From positions 682,001 through 746,000 of the forward strand of contig KN832878.1 of the NCBI GenBank assembly GCA_000827325.1: a stretch of DNA of 64,000 bases, read 5' to 3'. This DNA is from Oidiodendron maius Zn (taxonomy: Eukaryota > Ascomycota > Leotiomycetes > Myxotrichaceae). The position numbers and the translations under genes were made by a program. Shown here in pieces: positions 54,703 to 64,000 of this stretch. Each line of letters starts with the position of its first letter. Position 1 is the first letter of the stretch. The notes below the pieces were generated by a model. It was not told the DNA's origin. It searched no databases and worked only from the letters and a program-made list of their open reading frames with translations.

Positions 54703-55455
54703 CTATGTAGCGTTTATGATCTCAGTTTCAGCCACCTTTGGATGCGCAGTTCGCATATGACGCCTCATATTGTCCAGCCTGGCTTGCCCCTTCCCATATT
54801 CTTTCGAATGCTTGCATGTCTTTACGGGGCAGTAAAACCGCCTAGTTCCAGGCACGTCGTTCTTGTGCACGGAATCGACGTGACGGTCAAGATCCTTCGA
54901 ATATCGAAACCCTGCGCTGGGACACGATGGGATGGTACATTTAAAAGGCAGAGTGTGCACTCTTTTATGCGTGCTATAAGAGAATAGTGTTGGCATGTTG
55001 GAATCACTAGGATAGGCACAGTTACTTGAGCTCATAGCGCTGCGTAAATGTTCGGTGACAGAAACTGCAGATAAATTGTGGGATATCGGGCCCTTGTGGA
55101 GACGCATCTTGGTCGTAGAGATTTTGAACAGGTCCTGGAGTACATTCTTCGTAATTCTGATAATTTAGAAATTGAACTGGGTCCTGTTCGACTTCCAATG
55201 AATCAAAATCAAAGTCTGCACACCCCGGTCGGTGAAGATTGGCGTTGACGTTCTGGGGTGTCGGAATTGCTGGTGCAGATTCGTACTGACCAGGGAGCGG
55301 AGGATTAAGCCGGCTATCTAGTAATCTGGGATCGATCGATGGGTAGGGTGGGTTTGGATAGTTTTGATTTAGTTGCGGTTGTTGATCGAAACTAGAACTT
55401 TGGTTGCTGGCTATTGGCTGTCTCCGCCTGGAGAACTGGGCTTCTCTCTAAGGAA
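54703..55455 (-). CDS. C2H2 zinc-finger transcription factor (5' end unresolved)
   Basis: Minus strand; the last two exons are 55455(or acceptor near)-55026 and 54973-54703. The 52-bp intron (GTAACT...TATAG) joins the first finger: CSFCHRTFTQRYELN-THKRVH. Two more fingers follow: FKCTIPSCPSAGFRYSKDLD with H...H, and FYCPVKTCKHSKEYGKGQAR with RRHMRTAH. Upstream is a Pro/Gln/Asn-rich, probably disordered region (PPYPSIDPRLLDSRLNPPLP). The open frame begins after a TTTCCTTAG, which looks like a splice acceptor, and no ATG lies in frame, so at least one short 5' exon is missing. It is probably a nuclear DNA-binding regulator. The fingers are ordinary C2H2, not the CPFYK module of the 13-21 kb genes. 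Confidence 0.7.
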
Positions 55456-56334
55456 ACTAGAGAAAGCCCAAGGAAGGTCTCCAGGACCCTCGGGGGTGAA
55501 AGAAGTTGCAAAGATAGGAAAGAAAGGACAGCAATGACGGCGACGAATGAGTGTTTTAGGCGTCTCAGACGCTTTTCTTTGCCGTGAGGAGGGGAGAGGG
55601 GAACTGAGAAGGTCAACCCATAGATATCTTGGTGGTTGAGGCTTCTCTGCATTGATTCGCAGATAGGCGATTGTAGGCCTCAAAATCAGCGTGATGCGGC
55701 CGTCCAAACAGTGCATGTGGCCAAGCATTCTGATTGTAGGCCTCAAAATTAGCATCATGCAGCCATACAAACAAAACTCTGCGTTTACACGTTCCAATTG
55801 GATGTCTCAGCTTGCAGTGGATCATGGCCAATAAAGCACCACGACGCAATCTGGTTGAAAAGCTCCTTTCACCCAGAGCCTTATGGTCATCGGTACATAT
55901 CATCATTCTCTTTCAGGTATTCCCAATACCTGTCAGATAGAGGCTCTGTGCATGAGCAGGGAAGATTGTCAAAGGCGGAGGGACCTATCTCTCAATATGA
56001 TTGGATGCATCTCGATGTGCTGGCATGGAAGTATGGAATTAATCAACCACGGTGATATATAATGCAGCTTGCAAACATAAGGAATGATTGTAGGCCATTT
56101 GGAGATATGAATTATGACCAGTCTGGGCTCTAGACAGAATTGTGAGTCACTTGATTTCATACAGAGAGCCTCTTGAACCAGCGAGGCTATAAATTGTTGA
56201 AGATAATTAGCTGCCGAAGAGAACCATCTCAATTCACGACTGAGATAAAACTCGCAACAAAGTATTGCTATCCTTCTTCGATTTCAATTCTCAGCCGTGT
56301 TTTACCACTCAGAGGCGAGAGAGTATCAAACACC
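55456..56334. other. Divergent upstream region of the C2H2 and fusion-kinase genes
   Basis: It holds the unresolved 5' exon(s) of the C2H2 gene and the promoter of the gene at 56335. A short direct repeat (GATTGTAGGCCTCAAAAT at about 55670 and 55731) is present. Confidence 0.4.
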
Positions 56335-58368
56335 ATGCAAGCCCAGACACCGAATCGTCACCTAAATGAACCCTCCGTCATCGAAAGTGGGTCTTTTCCA
56401 AATTGTAAACCCATAGTCATCGGCTTGTATGGACTTCCTGGTTCCGGCAAGATATTTCTGTTGGATCAGCTTAAGCAGGAGCTTGGACGGGAGCATTTCG
56501 CGTTTTACGAAGGCTCCGAAGTAATTGCCGCCATTGTTCCTGGCGGCCTTGACGCATTCCAGAAATTGGAGGAGCTGGAGAAGGTGGCCTGGCGCCAACT
56601 CGCTATCGACAAGATTAGAAAAGAATGTGCTAGTAGTGGTCAAGTTGCTGTGGTTGCTGGCCACTTTATGTTCTGGGCTGAGAGCGAGGAAACGGGTTGC
56701 CAAGTATATACCCAAAACGATCTTGAGACGTTTACTCATATCCTTTATATGGACTTTCCTGCAGACGTTATCGCGAAGCGTCGTCTGAATGACGCAAAGA
56801 GGATTCGTCTATCTGTATCAGTCCCCCATTTACTCAAATGGCAACAGGCCGAAAAAGAAGAGCTTCGCGGTCTCTGCCGCTCCCACGGGATCTTGTTCTC
56901 GCTCCTATCATCGCATCCGAGATTGCTAAATAAAGCTTCAGCGCTGCTAAAGAACTTTCGACTTCATACCGAAACGCACAACCTGTTCTGCGCTGAGAGG
57001 ACTATGGACGAGGCCATCGGGGCTGACCTTAGCCAGCTAGAGACGATGCTAGTCATGGACGCTGACAGGACGTTGGCGGCAGAGGACACTGGCGCTCTTT
57101 TCTGGAAGGCGGTCTCTTGCTCTGATGCCTTGATGGAGGAAGGCTGTCCGCTAAAGAAGTTGTTTGGAGGTCCATTAGGATACTCCTACACTGCCTTTCG
57201 CCAGGCCATGTTGCTGTATGAAGAGGCAGCCGACGATGAGAAATTTGATGCTTTGTGCCAAGACGTTGCATCGATGGTCACTATGCACCCGGAGTTTGTG
57301 TCCCTGATGCAGGTAGTAGCTGAGAAGAAACATATTGGCGCGCTGATTGTTACCTGTGGACTGCGGCGTGTCTGGGACAAGGTGTTGGAGAGAGAAGGTC
57401 TTTCCAAGACGGTGAAGGTCATTGGCGGGGGGCGTATCGCGGACAACTTCATTGTTACAGCCGCAGTGAAAGCTGCTTTAGTCACTCGTTTGCGAGATAC
57501 CCACCATATGTATGTCTGGGCTTTTGGAGATAGCCCGCTTGACCTCGGGATGCTAAGCATGGCCCACCAAGCAATCGTCGTTGTTGGCGAGAAGCAGAGT
57601 AGGAGCAAGACCATGGATCATGCTTTGACGAGTGCCTTTGACAGTGGCCGTCTTTTGGCGCGCCAGGTCGTATTGCCCAGCAATGCACCACCAAGACTGG
57701 ACACGACCACACTTCCCCTGGTAAAGCTCACGGAGCAGGGGTTTGTTGATTCTGTCCTCCGCCGCCGCAGTAAAGATGCCGATATTCAAGTCCATCATGC
57801 AACAGGCAGGAATGCTGCCAAATTACTCATGACGCCGATGCGCAATGCGTCAGTCGCTGGCCCGGCCCTGAGGAACTCCCACCACCAAGTAGGGTGGTAT
57901 CTGGCGGTAGAGCTCTTGGCCAAATTGCTCGGTATCGAAGAGTACCCGATACCACATGTGCAAGGCCATAATACCAGCGGCTATCGACTTTTACACGAGA
58001 AGCATACATCAATTGTGGCGCTGATGCGTGGTGGAGAACCAATGGCCCTTGGCGTCAGCGATGCCTTCCCTCACGCCTTATTTGTTCATGCCACCCGTCC
58101 CAGCGACGTCATGCTTCATCATTTGCAGGGACAGCACGCCGTGGTGCTGGTGGACTTCGTTCAGCACATCCGCAGTCTGCATGCCAGTATACGCATCGTG
58201 GTTGCCGCTGGTGTTGTCCAGTCCCAGTCTGTTCCCAGTCTCACCCAGGCATTGGCCGGTCATGCAGACCTCAGTATTGTCGCACTTCGTCTCTCAGACA
58301 ACAAGTTCACTGGCACAGGTACCATAGACACAGGAAATCGCTTATTCAACACCACGCATCTACCTTGA
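56335..58368 (+). CDS. Three-domain fusion: P-loop kinase-like, HAD-like, uracil-PRTase-like
   Basis: Single exon, 677 aa. The ATG at 56335 (AACACCATG) is preferred over an in-frame ATG at 56173. Domain 1 (about 25-225) is a P-loop nucleotide kinase: GLYGLPGSGKIFLLDQL, with Ile-40 where Ser/Thr is expected, then VAVVAGHFMFW. Domain 2 (about 237-460) is a HAD phosphatase: MDADRTLAAEDTG keeps both Asp residues (242, 244) and Thr but has Arg for Gly; then LIVTCGLRRVW and WAFGDSPLDLGML. Domain 3 (about 495-677) resembles uracil phosphoribosyltransferase: VALMRGGEPMALGV and ALFVHAT. Where family members have a PRPP-binding loop after VVLVD (S-V-V-N-S-G-K), this protein goes straight to FVQHIRSLHA. 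The architecture suggests nucleotide or PRPP metabolism. The altered motifs suggest that some activities are lost. Confidence 0.8.
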   Translation: MQAQTPNRHLNEPSVIESGSFPNCKPIVIGLYGLPGSGKIFLLDQLKQELGREHFAFYEGSEVIAAIVPGGLDAFQKLEELEKVAWRQLAIDKIRKECASSGQVAVVAGHFMFWAESEETGCQVYTQNDLETFTHILYMDFPADVIAKRRLNDAKRIRLSVSVPHLLKWQQAEKEELRGLCRSHGILFSLLSSHPRLLNKASALLKNFRLHTETHNLFCAERTMDEAIGADLSQLETMLVMDADRTLAAEDTGALFWKAVSCSDALMEEGCPLKKLFGGPLGYSYTAFRQAMLLYEEAADDEKFDALCQDVASMVTMHPEFVSLMQVVAEKKHIGALIVTCGLRRVWDKVLEREGLSKTVKVIGGGRIADNFIVTAAVKAALVTRLRDTHHMYVWAFGDSPLDLGMLSMAHQAIVVVGEKQSRSKTMDHALTSAFDSGRLLARQVVLPSNAPPRLDTTTLPLVKLTEQGFVDSVLRRRSKDADIQVHHATGRNAAKLLMTPMRNASVAGPALRNSHHQVGWYLAVELLAKLLGIEEYPIPHVQGHNTSGYRLLHEKHTSIVALMRGGEPMALGVSDAFPHALFVHATRPSDVMLHHLQGQHAVVLVDFVQHIRSLHASIRIVVAAGVVQSQSVPSLTQALAGHADLSIVALRLSDNKFTGTGTIDTGNRLFNTTHLP

Positions 58369-58839
58369 TGGTAGTGTATCTTGGCTGCAGGGAGTAGAAT
58401 ATTATCAACGAAATTGAATGGCACACAGAAGATAAACGTTTAACTTTCATAGCGCCTACCAAATTACAAAGAGTCGCAATGCAATGCGTGTCGTCTGAAG
58501 TGATCTCAAGGCTCCTGCATCTGTATTCTTTCTCTTATCGTTGCTCACTCCCATCCGGTTCAATCTTCTTCGCTTCCTTCTCAAGTAGTACAAACTGAAG
58601 TTGGCATGGCCTTTAGTCAACTCGCCGCTCGGCAAATAACAAGAATTGAGTCCCTCTTCGGCGATCATACTCAAACTTCCCTCTTTCCAGACATATTCGG
58701 CTGCCAGTTTACTTCAATGTGAGGATTTATTCGTCAGTGAGCACATTGCGGCCCCAATTAATCTGAATAGATAAATGTAGGAGGCGTAGGGCGTTTTTGC
58801 AGTTCAAATATATAAACTGATGAGCTCGGATATGTATTC
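58369..58839. other. Spacer between convergent genes
   Basis: The minus frame at 58456-58674 has no recognisable motif. Otherwise 3' flanks. Confidence 0.35.
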
Positions 58840-59301
58840 TTAGGGGAGAAGTGGCCATACACGCCGCAGTTGACGGCCAAGACATCTAAACTCAGCAATA
58901 TCGATCTGGTGACGGGAAGCGACTTCATCAAGCTTGTGATCTTTGTTGGGATTAACCACCTCACGCACCAGGTTGTAATGAGGAGTGTTGCAGAGGATCG
59001 CAGCCAGTCGGTAGAATTTCCAACGCAAAGTGTATTTTGCCAGCATGTACGCATATACCAGTGTATGGCGAGATGCAACAAAACGGGGCAGCTTTCGGAC
59101 GGGAAACCCATCATATTGAGCTCGACTAATGGAAAAGAAGACGTCCGAAGTCTCGCTCAGCTTCTGCCAAGGCGTAATTGCTGTCCGACGTTCTCGTAGC
59201 TCCTCCCGGATTCGGTCACGATACCAGGATGGTGGTGATTGCCGTGAAAGACCCAACATTCCATGCCACCGCCTTAGTAGTGTGTTGCCTGTCGAACGCA
59301 T
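58840..59301 (-). CDS. Conserved fungal small protein of unknown function (153 aa)
   Basis: Single-exon frame, true ATG at 59301. It contains SWYRDRIREELRERRTA, then WQKLSETSDVFFSISRAQYD, GFPVRKLP, YAYMLAKYTLRWKFYR, VREVVNPNKDHKLDEVASRH and RQLRRVWPLLP. I recognise these blocks as a widespread, uncharacterised family of small ascomycete proteins. The length and the C-terminal WPLLP are typical, so it looks complete. It has no signal peptide. The basic helical start could be a mitochondrial or nuclear signal. It converges on the three-domain fusion gene. Confidence 0.75.
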   Translation of the reverse strand: MRSTGNTLLRRWHGMLGLSRQSPPSWYRDRIREELRERRTAITPWQKLSETSDVFFSISRAQYDGFPVRKLPRFVASRHTLVYAYMLAKYTLRWKFYRLAAILCNTPHYNLVREVVNPNKDHKLDEVASRHQIDIAEFRCLGRQLRRVWPLLP

Positions 59302-59826
59302 ACCCTTTCGACAATCTATTCGTGATGATTAGGTGAGGAACTTTGCTTCTTCGCATGCTGCACGAAAGCAGGAATTAAGAACAGCGGCATGCAACACTAG
59401 GGTTGAAGATATTTTGACACATGTGTCCATCTTAGTCAGCATTCCCCCTTTCAGATCCCTTTAACATCAGGCGTCGACGTTGGAAAGGATATACCCTTAG
59501 AAGCAATATACCCTATAAGTTAGCGCTTACCTATCTACAACACACTAATTTTGCAGCATATACTCACTAATTTTATAGCATACGCCCACTAAATTTTAAT
59601 AAATTTATAATATAAGCCACTAAGTCTATGGCCAGCACCCGCGCCATATCACCCTCATGGATTTGGACCAAGGGCTCATTATCCTCGTTGACGACTAAAA
59701 GAATATGATAGGTGAAGCAAATGGGATCATCTTGTTACAATAATTGGGACTATTGTTGTGAAACTCCACGTTCATCAACTTTCCAATTCAAGAATACAAC
59801 CAGATATGGAGAATATCATTCTCGGC
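59302..59826. other. AT-rich spacer
   Basis: Short direct repeats of CACTAATTTT...GCATA type occur at about 59538-59600 (two near copies of ACTAATTTTGCAGCATA/ACTAATTTTATAGCATA). No gene is seen. Confidence 0.4.
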
Positions 59827-60921
59827 TCATAGCAACAGAGCAGCAAAGCCAGCTGCCACAGCCGCCATACTCAATCCATAAACACCCGCGCCTCCCGTCG
59901 TCGGCACAGGAGATGAAGTTCCGGTTACGCTCGAGGTGCCCGATGAAGACACTCCCGTCGCCGTCATATTTGGCACCAAACTCGACACCGCGACAGAAGG
60001 CTCAACAGCATTACCGTACGCACTGCATGTCGCATTTGCTGCCAAAGGGCATGTGGGATCGATGCAGATAGCCTGCAGCTGTGGTCCCTGTGCGGGGACC
60101 ACAGTTGTGGCGGCTGAGCAGCGCATACCGAAGAGGCTGTTCAGAGCGTTGCCGACGATAGTCAGATCGTCTTTGGCGACGCCGAATGAGGCCGCGGAGT
60201 TGGCGACTTGAGTGATGAAGTAGCCGACTTCGGCGGCTGAGAGGTCCATGAACCTGTTGTTGGGCCTACGTTAGGGGGTTTTTAGATTCTAGAAAGGGAT
60301 AAAACATACTTGTGTACTTCGTACATGGACGATTCGCCCATGTATGCCGAGTAGTCGGCCCCACCCTGCATTGAACAGCCAAGAAGAACGCCGAAGAACT
60401 CGTATAGATGAGTTATCAGGATGCTGAGTGAGTATCCGCGTCAGACCGTTGTATACCGGATGCCCAATTGTTTACTTACTATTGATTCGACGTGGTGTCA
60501 TTTGAAGGCATATTCTTCATCAATGGAGCGGCTCCACCGCCATCGAGGAAGTTCATCGACACACCAGAACTCCCACCAGCATTAGATGAATCAAAACCAC
60601 CATCGAAATAAGGAGTGAGGTCGACCGATGTGCCGTTGTACATACCCGGAGCAAGGATACCCGCGACACTGATGCCGACGTTTGGCTGCGTGTCTATAAG
60701 AGTTTTAGTCTTGTGGACAACAAGAGGAATGGAGAGATGAAAGTATTACAGTTGCCGATGACTGCGGTGTTAACAACGAGCGTTAAGAGAGTTTTCTGGT
60801 TCGCCGCGGTGTTGTTCTTGAGAAGGGCAGTGGTATAGTAGTCGCAGATAGATATATTGGATGGGCGCTGGGCGACGGCAGTGCTAATGGCTACCGCCAC
60901 AGTGAGGTGTCTGAAGAGCAT
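59827..60921 (-). CDS. Secreted, probably GPI-anchored fungal protein of unknown function
   Basis: Four exons on the minus strand (60921-60750, 60693-60480, 60423-60310, 60253-59827; 308 aa); all three introns are 56 bp. Signal peptide MLFRHLTVAVAISTAVAQ, then CDYYTTALLKNNTAANQKTL, VNTAVIGNYTQPNVGISVAG, MNFLDGGGAAPL, YILITHLYEFFGVLLGCS and YMGESSMYEVHKFMDL, EVGYFITQVANSAASFGV. These blocks belong to a conserved ascomycete surface-protein family without known activity. The end is Ser/Thr/Pro-rich with a terminal hydrophobic segment (GLSMAAVAAGFAALLL), the mark of GPI attachment. Cysteines at ICD, GCS, MRCSA, AICIDPTC and ATCSA probably form disulfides. Exon joins are all supported by restored family blocks. 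Confidence 0.85.
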
Positions 60922-62259
60922 TTTGAGCCTAATCGTATACTGTATAGGAGTAGTAGTAGATCAAACAATAAAATGTGACGGAGTCCGCGTGGCCAAAATG
61001 ATGTTGATGCAGTGTGAATGGAAAACCACGCAATATGGGCGGGAGTACGTTTTATTTCCTACATATGAGATTGATACTCTGCTGACATGACATGTTCTGA
61101 ACAAAACCTCCGGGACGTGGCAGGAAGGGCTATGTGAAGCCATTCAGCCGTACCATGCAGCACAGCCGTCGCATGCGGCAAGCCTATGTTTCTCTCTCTG
61201 TGATGTCTTGAATGGGAAGATCGCTCGCTCGAACAAGCAATGATGGACAACAACAGGGAAGAGCAGACCCTTTGGTAGATCTCCCTGCTAAACCATAGAT
61301 GGTCGTCTTACTTTGTTTTCCGCTTGTGGTAATCATGTTCGTGGTGATTGGTTGGTGAGTGGCGCGGTTCCTGAATTTTTCGGATGTGGCGTGTTCCGAC
61401 AAAGGGTCGAGTAGGGCTTCACGACGAACTTGAGGGGCGGGAAGAAGATCAACGTCATGGATTCATAAGCATGATTAAAGTTGGGTTTTGTACCGATAGA
61501 TGGGTTGAAATAGAGAATGAAGCTGCAGCAGGATGCATCTTCATCTATAGCAAATTTCCATCTTCGCTGGAGGATTACACCGGACACTTAGATTCCGAAG
61601 TAGATACATCAGAATAACAATAACCACAATTGCCAACTCAGCGACACGCTGCTTATGACATTCACCCGGATTCCCATTATCACTCCCTATCTGACCCCCA
61701 TGCGTCTGGTGGTGGGTGGAAAGAGAAGCTTAAAATAAACCGGCCAACCACACTCCTCGGATCTACGCGCTAGTCACAGGTGGCGTCTCTCGGATGTGGG
61801 CTGGTCCGAGGAAATGGAGAATTTCTGAGAGAATGGGCCAAGTCACAAGAGGAAATGACGAAGGTGGTGAATTTGGTTCGGGATAGGTATGAATACTGGA
61901 ATGAAAGGGAAGTATTCAACTTCAGAAAGTAGTTAGTCGGTCTGCTACGGGCATACATCGTAATGGCCGACGTAGCCCAATGGATCAGAGACTGAATAGA
62001 TGGCGATACAACCGAGAAAATATTTCTTGTCGGAGGCTTGGAGCACTGTCGCTGATCAAATTTAGCCCTGGAGAACTGGCTGGATCCCCTGTATATCGTT
62101 TCGATCACGAATGATCGGAAGCCCAGTTAGCAGGAAGTCTGAAACCTTTAGGTATCTCTTACTGCCCTCGGCAGCTGCCTGGACTCGTACAACATTCGAG
62201 ATTGCAGCGTCCGTATAAGCGGCAATAACATTCGTCGGCTCGAGGGTACGCCAGTGAAT
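60922..62259. other. Gene-free region
   Basis: Several short frames on both strands, none with a recognisable domain. Confidence 0.35.
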
Positions 62260-63240
62260 TCAGACGCCTGATGTCCACCAGACTATCCGATTTGGCTCCT
62301 TCAGGAAGAGAATGTGCCAGATGTATGATAATATGCGCCCTGCTACGGCATCATCTGGCGGCGCGGCATTCTTATGACTACTGCCGTGGACAATTCCGTC
62401 GAGCAGCCAGTGTCGTAAAGCAGCAAACTCCTCTTGAGAATGTTGCTAAATATTATCTCGCGCGACGACAAACTGCGCACCACATTGCGAGCGCAACACT
62501 TCAGTACGTCCTAGTTGTAACTGTCCACTCGTTTCTGTAGAGTCGTCGCCACCAAACAAGACTGCAAGTGCGCCTGACAGCGCGTTATCAGAAGCAACTC
62601 GGGCATCCCAAGGTTGTAGAATTGACATTAATGACGTCTCCAAGCTCCCTTGAGGAGCAGAAGATGGCGGGCACGTGCTGGCACTCCAAATCGCAGCGCA
62701 GATTGTGATATCCCCAGGGCGCCAAGGCTGCAGGTACGTTAAGCATAACGAGCAGTGCGGCGTTGTCATAACTGGGTTCATCATTGTGCCATGCGAGCCA
62801 GGAACCGTGCACGAACACCACGCCGGATTTCGGGATATTCTCGTAATTATCAATTAAGAATGTCAGATACCCCATTGCCTCGTGTCCTCGATTGGCAGGC
62901 ACTTGAAGGAGCTTTGACTTCGTATCTGGTGGCACGTCGGCAGTGTACAGGTACAGGTGGTACAAATCGGCCAATGCGTTGAGCCAGGTCAAGTCGCCAT
63001 CAGCCGCAACTCTCGACACGACTAGCGCTGGCTTGGAAGTACGAACCAGGCCAGGGCAGATGCCACGGGCCTCAAGTGCAGTGGAGGCGTGGGACTTGTA
63101 GCGGATCGTCGTCCATGCGAAGGGCTTATTGGACTGAGGACGATTAAGAAATAGGAGAAGAGAGAGAATGAAACCGAAAACAGACAGGTGGGCAACAGCT
63201 CTCCGCGTCTTCCGCCTGATTTGGAATGATTTGATTCATC
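62260..63240 (-). pseudogene. DUF3431-type gene, broken
   Basis: The minus strand gives a membrane-anchor start (AVAHLSVFGFILSLLLFLNR), then LVRTSKPALVVSRVAADGDL, ANRGHEAMGYLTFLIDNYEN, VVFVHGSWLAWHNDEPSYDN and YHNLRCDLEC. In a second frame ALAVLFGG and CGAQFVVARDNI follow, then, beyond a TAG, QHSQEEFAALRHWLLDG and AVAGRILSYIWHILFLKE. This is the order of DUF3431, an uncharacterised fungal family often with one N-terminal membrane segment. Defects are no in-frame ATG before an upstream TGA, a frame change near 62595, and an in-frame TAG at about 62446 where a Gln codon (CAG to TAG) is plausible. I found no intron that explains the frame change. Confidence 0.65.
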
Positions 63241-63952
63241 CTGCAATGAGACATTTTCAGGAAGAATAAAACTCTTCGTCATTCACGTAAGCTTTCCGGC
63301 AGCCGCGGATGCTGGGTAGTAAGTCCTCTGCCACCGAATAGAGCCCTTCCCAGCAGAGGTGCGTTAAAAACAAAGTCTAGAAGAATATGATATCGTGCAC
63401 TTAATTATCCCCCTTGTGCCATCAACACAGCTTTGACCCGCAGGTGGAGGAAATTGTCGGGGCAGCAAGCAACGAGCGATGGAGCTGGAGAATTTATCCC
63501 GCTTAGTCAGCCATATGCTGCGTCGTATGATTCGCCACATGATCCGCCACAATGTACCTGCGCCACACTCCGCATCCCGCACGGCGTGAAACCCCGCACG
63601 GAGAAGATGAAATCCAGGTCTGCCGGTGGGATGCCGGAGAATGAATATTGACAACAACGATCGTCGGTTTGCAGATCAGTCCCAGACAAGTGAAGTCACG
63701 GTGGTAAATTAGCTGATCTAACTCTCTATAGCAGGAGGAGATATATGTAACGTTACGCTGTCTCCCGCTGAAGCCGGAACGACCCCGATTTTTAATATAT
63801 CAACTGAGGGAGCAAGAATGGGCAACTGATCGGGTAATAGGTATATAAAGGCAGTCAATCGGGTAATTGGTATATATAAATAAGTAGCAGGATTTCGGAT
63901 GGGAGCTAGGATTGTTCAGGGATAGGACAACTCTTTAGAATTCAAGCCGTAC
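63241..63952. other. Promoter region of the gene at the window end
   Basis: No gene is seen to about 63800. Then come AT-rich promoter-like sequence and two TATA-containing direct repeats. Confidence 0.4.
63829..63882 (+). promoter_or_regulatory. Duplicated TATA-containing promoter segment
   Basis: ATCGGGTAATAGGTATATAA (63829) is repeated as ATCGGGTAATTGGTATATAT (63858), 29 bp apart. Each carries a TATA box, and the second lies about 70 bp before the ATG at 63953. Confidence 0.55.
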
Positions 63953-64000
63953 ATGATGTCGCTTGCAATACTCTCCTCAGTGGTGCTTCTGGCGCCGACG
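63953..64000 (+). CDS. Start of a probable secreted protein (cut by the window end)
   Basis: The frame MMSLAILSSVVLLAPT looks like the start of a signal peptide. It follows a TATA-rich promoter and an AC-rich leader. Only 16 codons are visible, so the product cannot be named. Confidence 0.45.
   Translation, partial: MMSLAILSSVVLLAPT

Noticed and set aside
61955-61990. A-box-like TAGCCCAATGG sequence
   Set aside because: No B-box or T-arm follows and no cloverleaf can be drawn.
1-64000. CRISPR arrays, rRNA genes, bacterial operons
   Set aside because: None seen. Introns, gene families and repeats are all eukaryotic, of ascomycete type.

Overview
This is fungal nuclear DNA, most likely from a filamentous ascomycete (Pezizomycotina). 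Introns are 44-79 bp with GT...AG ends and CTAAC/CTGAC-like branch points. The gene families are typical of that group: HET domain, NACHT-ankyrin (NLR-like), Zn2Cys6 regulators, HET-E-type WD40 repeats and DUF3431. Transposons carry a C-to-T/G-to-A bias that resembles RIP. Genes are sparse and separated by AT-rich stretches, broken genes and mobile elements, as in an accessory or subtelomere-like region.

Layout. 0.3-5.2 kb: five-exon NLR-like gene with 27 ankyrin repeats. 6.1-8.9 kb: Zn2Cys6 regulator divergent from a small unknown gene, with palindromic CGG sites between them. 9.3-12.9 kb: fragments only (ankyrin, arginyl-tRNA synthetase, LINE). 13.6-21.4 kb: three genes sharing one CPFYK-type zinc-finger module, the first fused to a HET domain. 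21.4-24.1 kb: a perfect hairpin and a purine-rich minisatellite. 24.1-28.3 kb: a tiny zinc-binding gene with a 12-nt first exon, a Caps_synth-like glycosyltransferase, a HET relic and a small secreted protein. 29.6-40.7 kb: GH106-like rhamnosidase and CE12-like acetylesterase. Between these two lie a HET relic, a C2H2-WD40 fusion gene, a cluster of GCGTCGCCTT motifs and a small membrane protein gene. 41.4-44.0 kb: short-chain dehydrogenase and secreted beta-lactamase-like hydrolase. 44.1-46.0 kb: decayed pogo/Fot1 transposon with 41-bp terminal inverted repeats. 46.4-54.1 kb: dynamin-like GTPase gene split by a Copia LTR element with a clean 5-bp target duplication. 54.7-64 kb: C2H2 factor, kinase-HAD-PRTase fusion, conserved small protein, GPI-anchored protein, broken DUF3431 gene and the start of a secreted protein gene.

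How the genes may work together (inference). Two themes stand out. One is self/non-self recognition or stress signalling: NLR-ankyrin, HET-zinc finger, the related zinc-finger genes, the C2H2-WD40 fusion and the dynamin-like GTPase, plus several HET and ankyrin relics that point to birth-and-death turnover. The other is attack on rhamnogalacturonan-type pectin by the secreted rhamnosidase and acetylesterase. All function calls come from motifs read by eye. No database search was possible.
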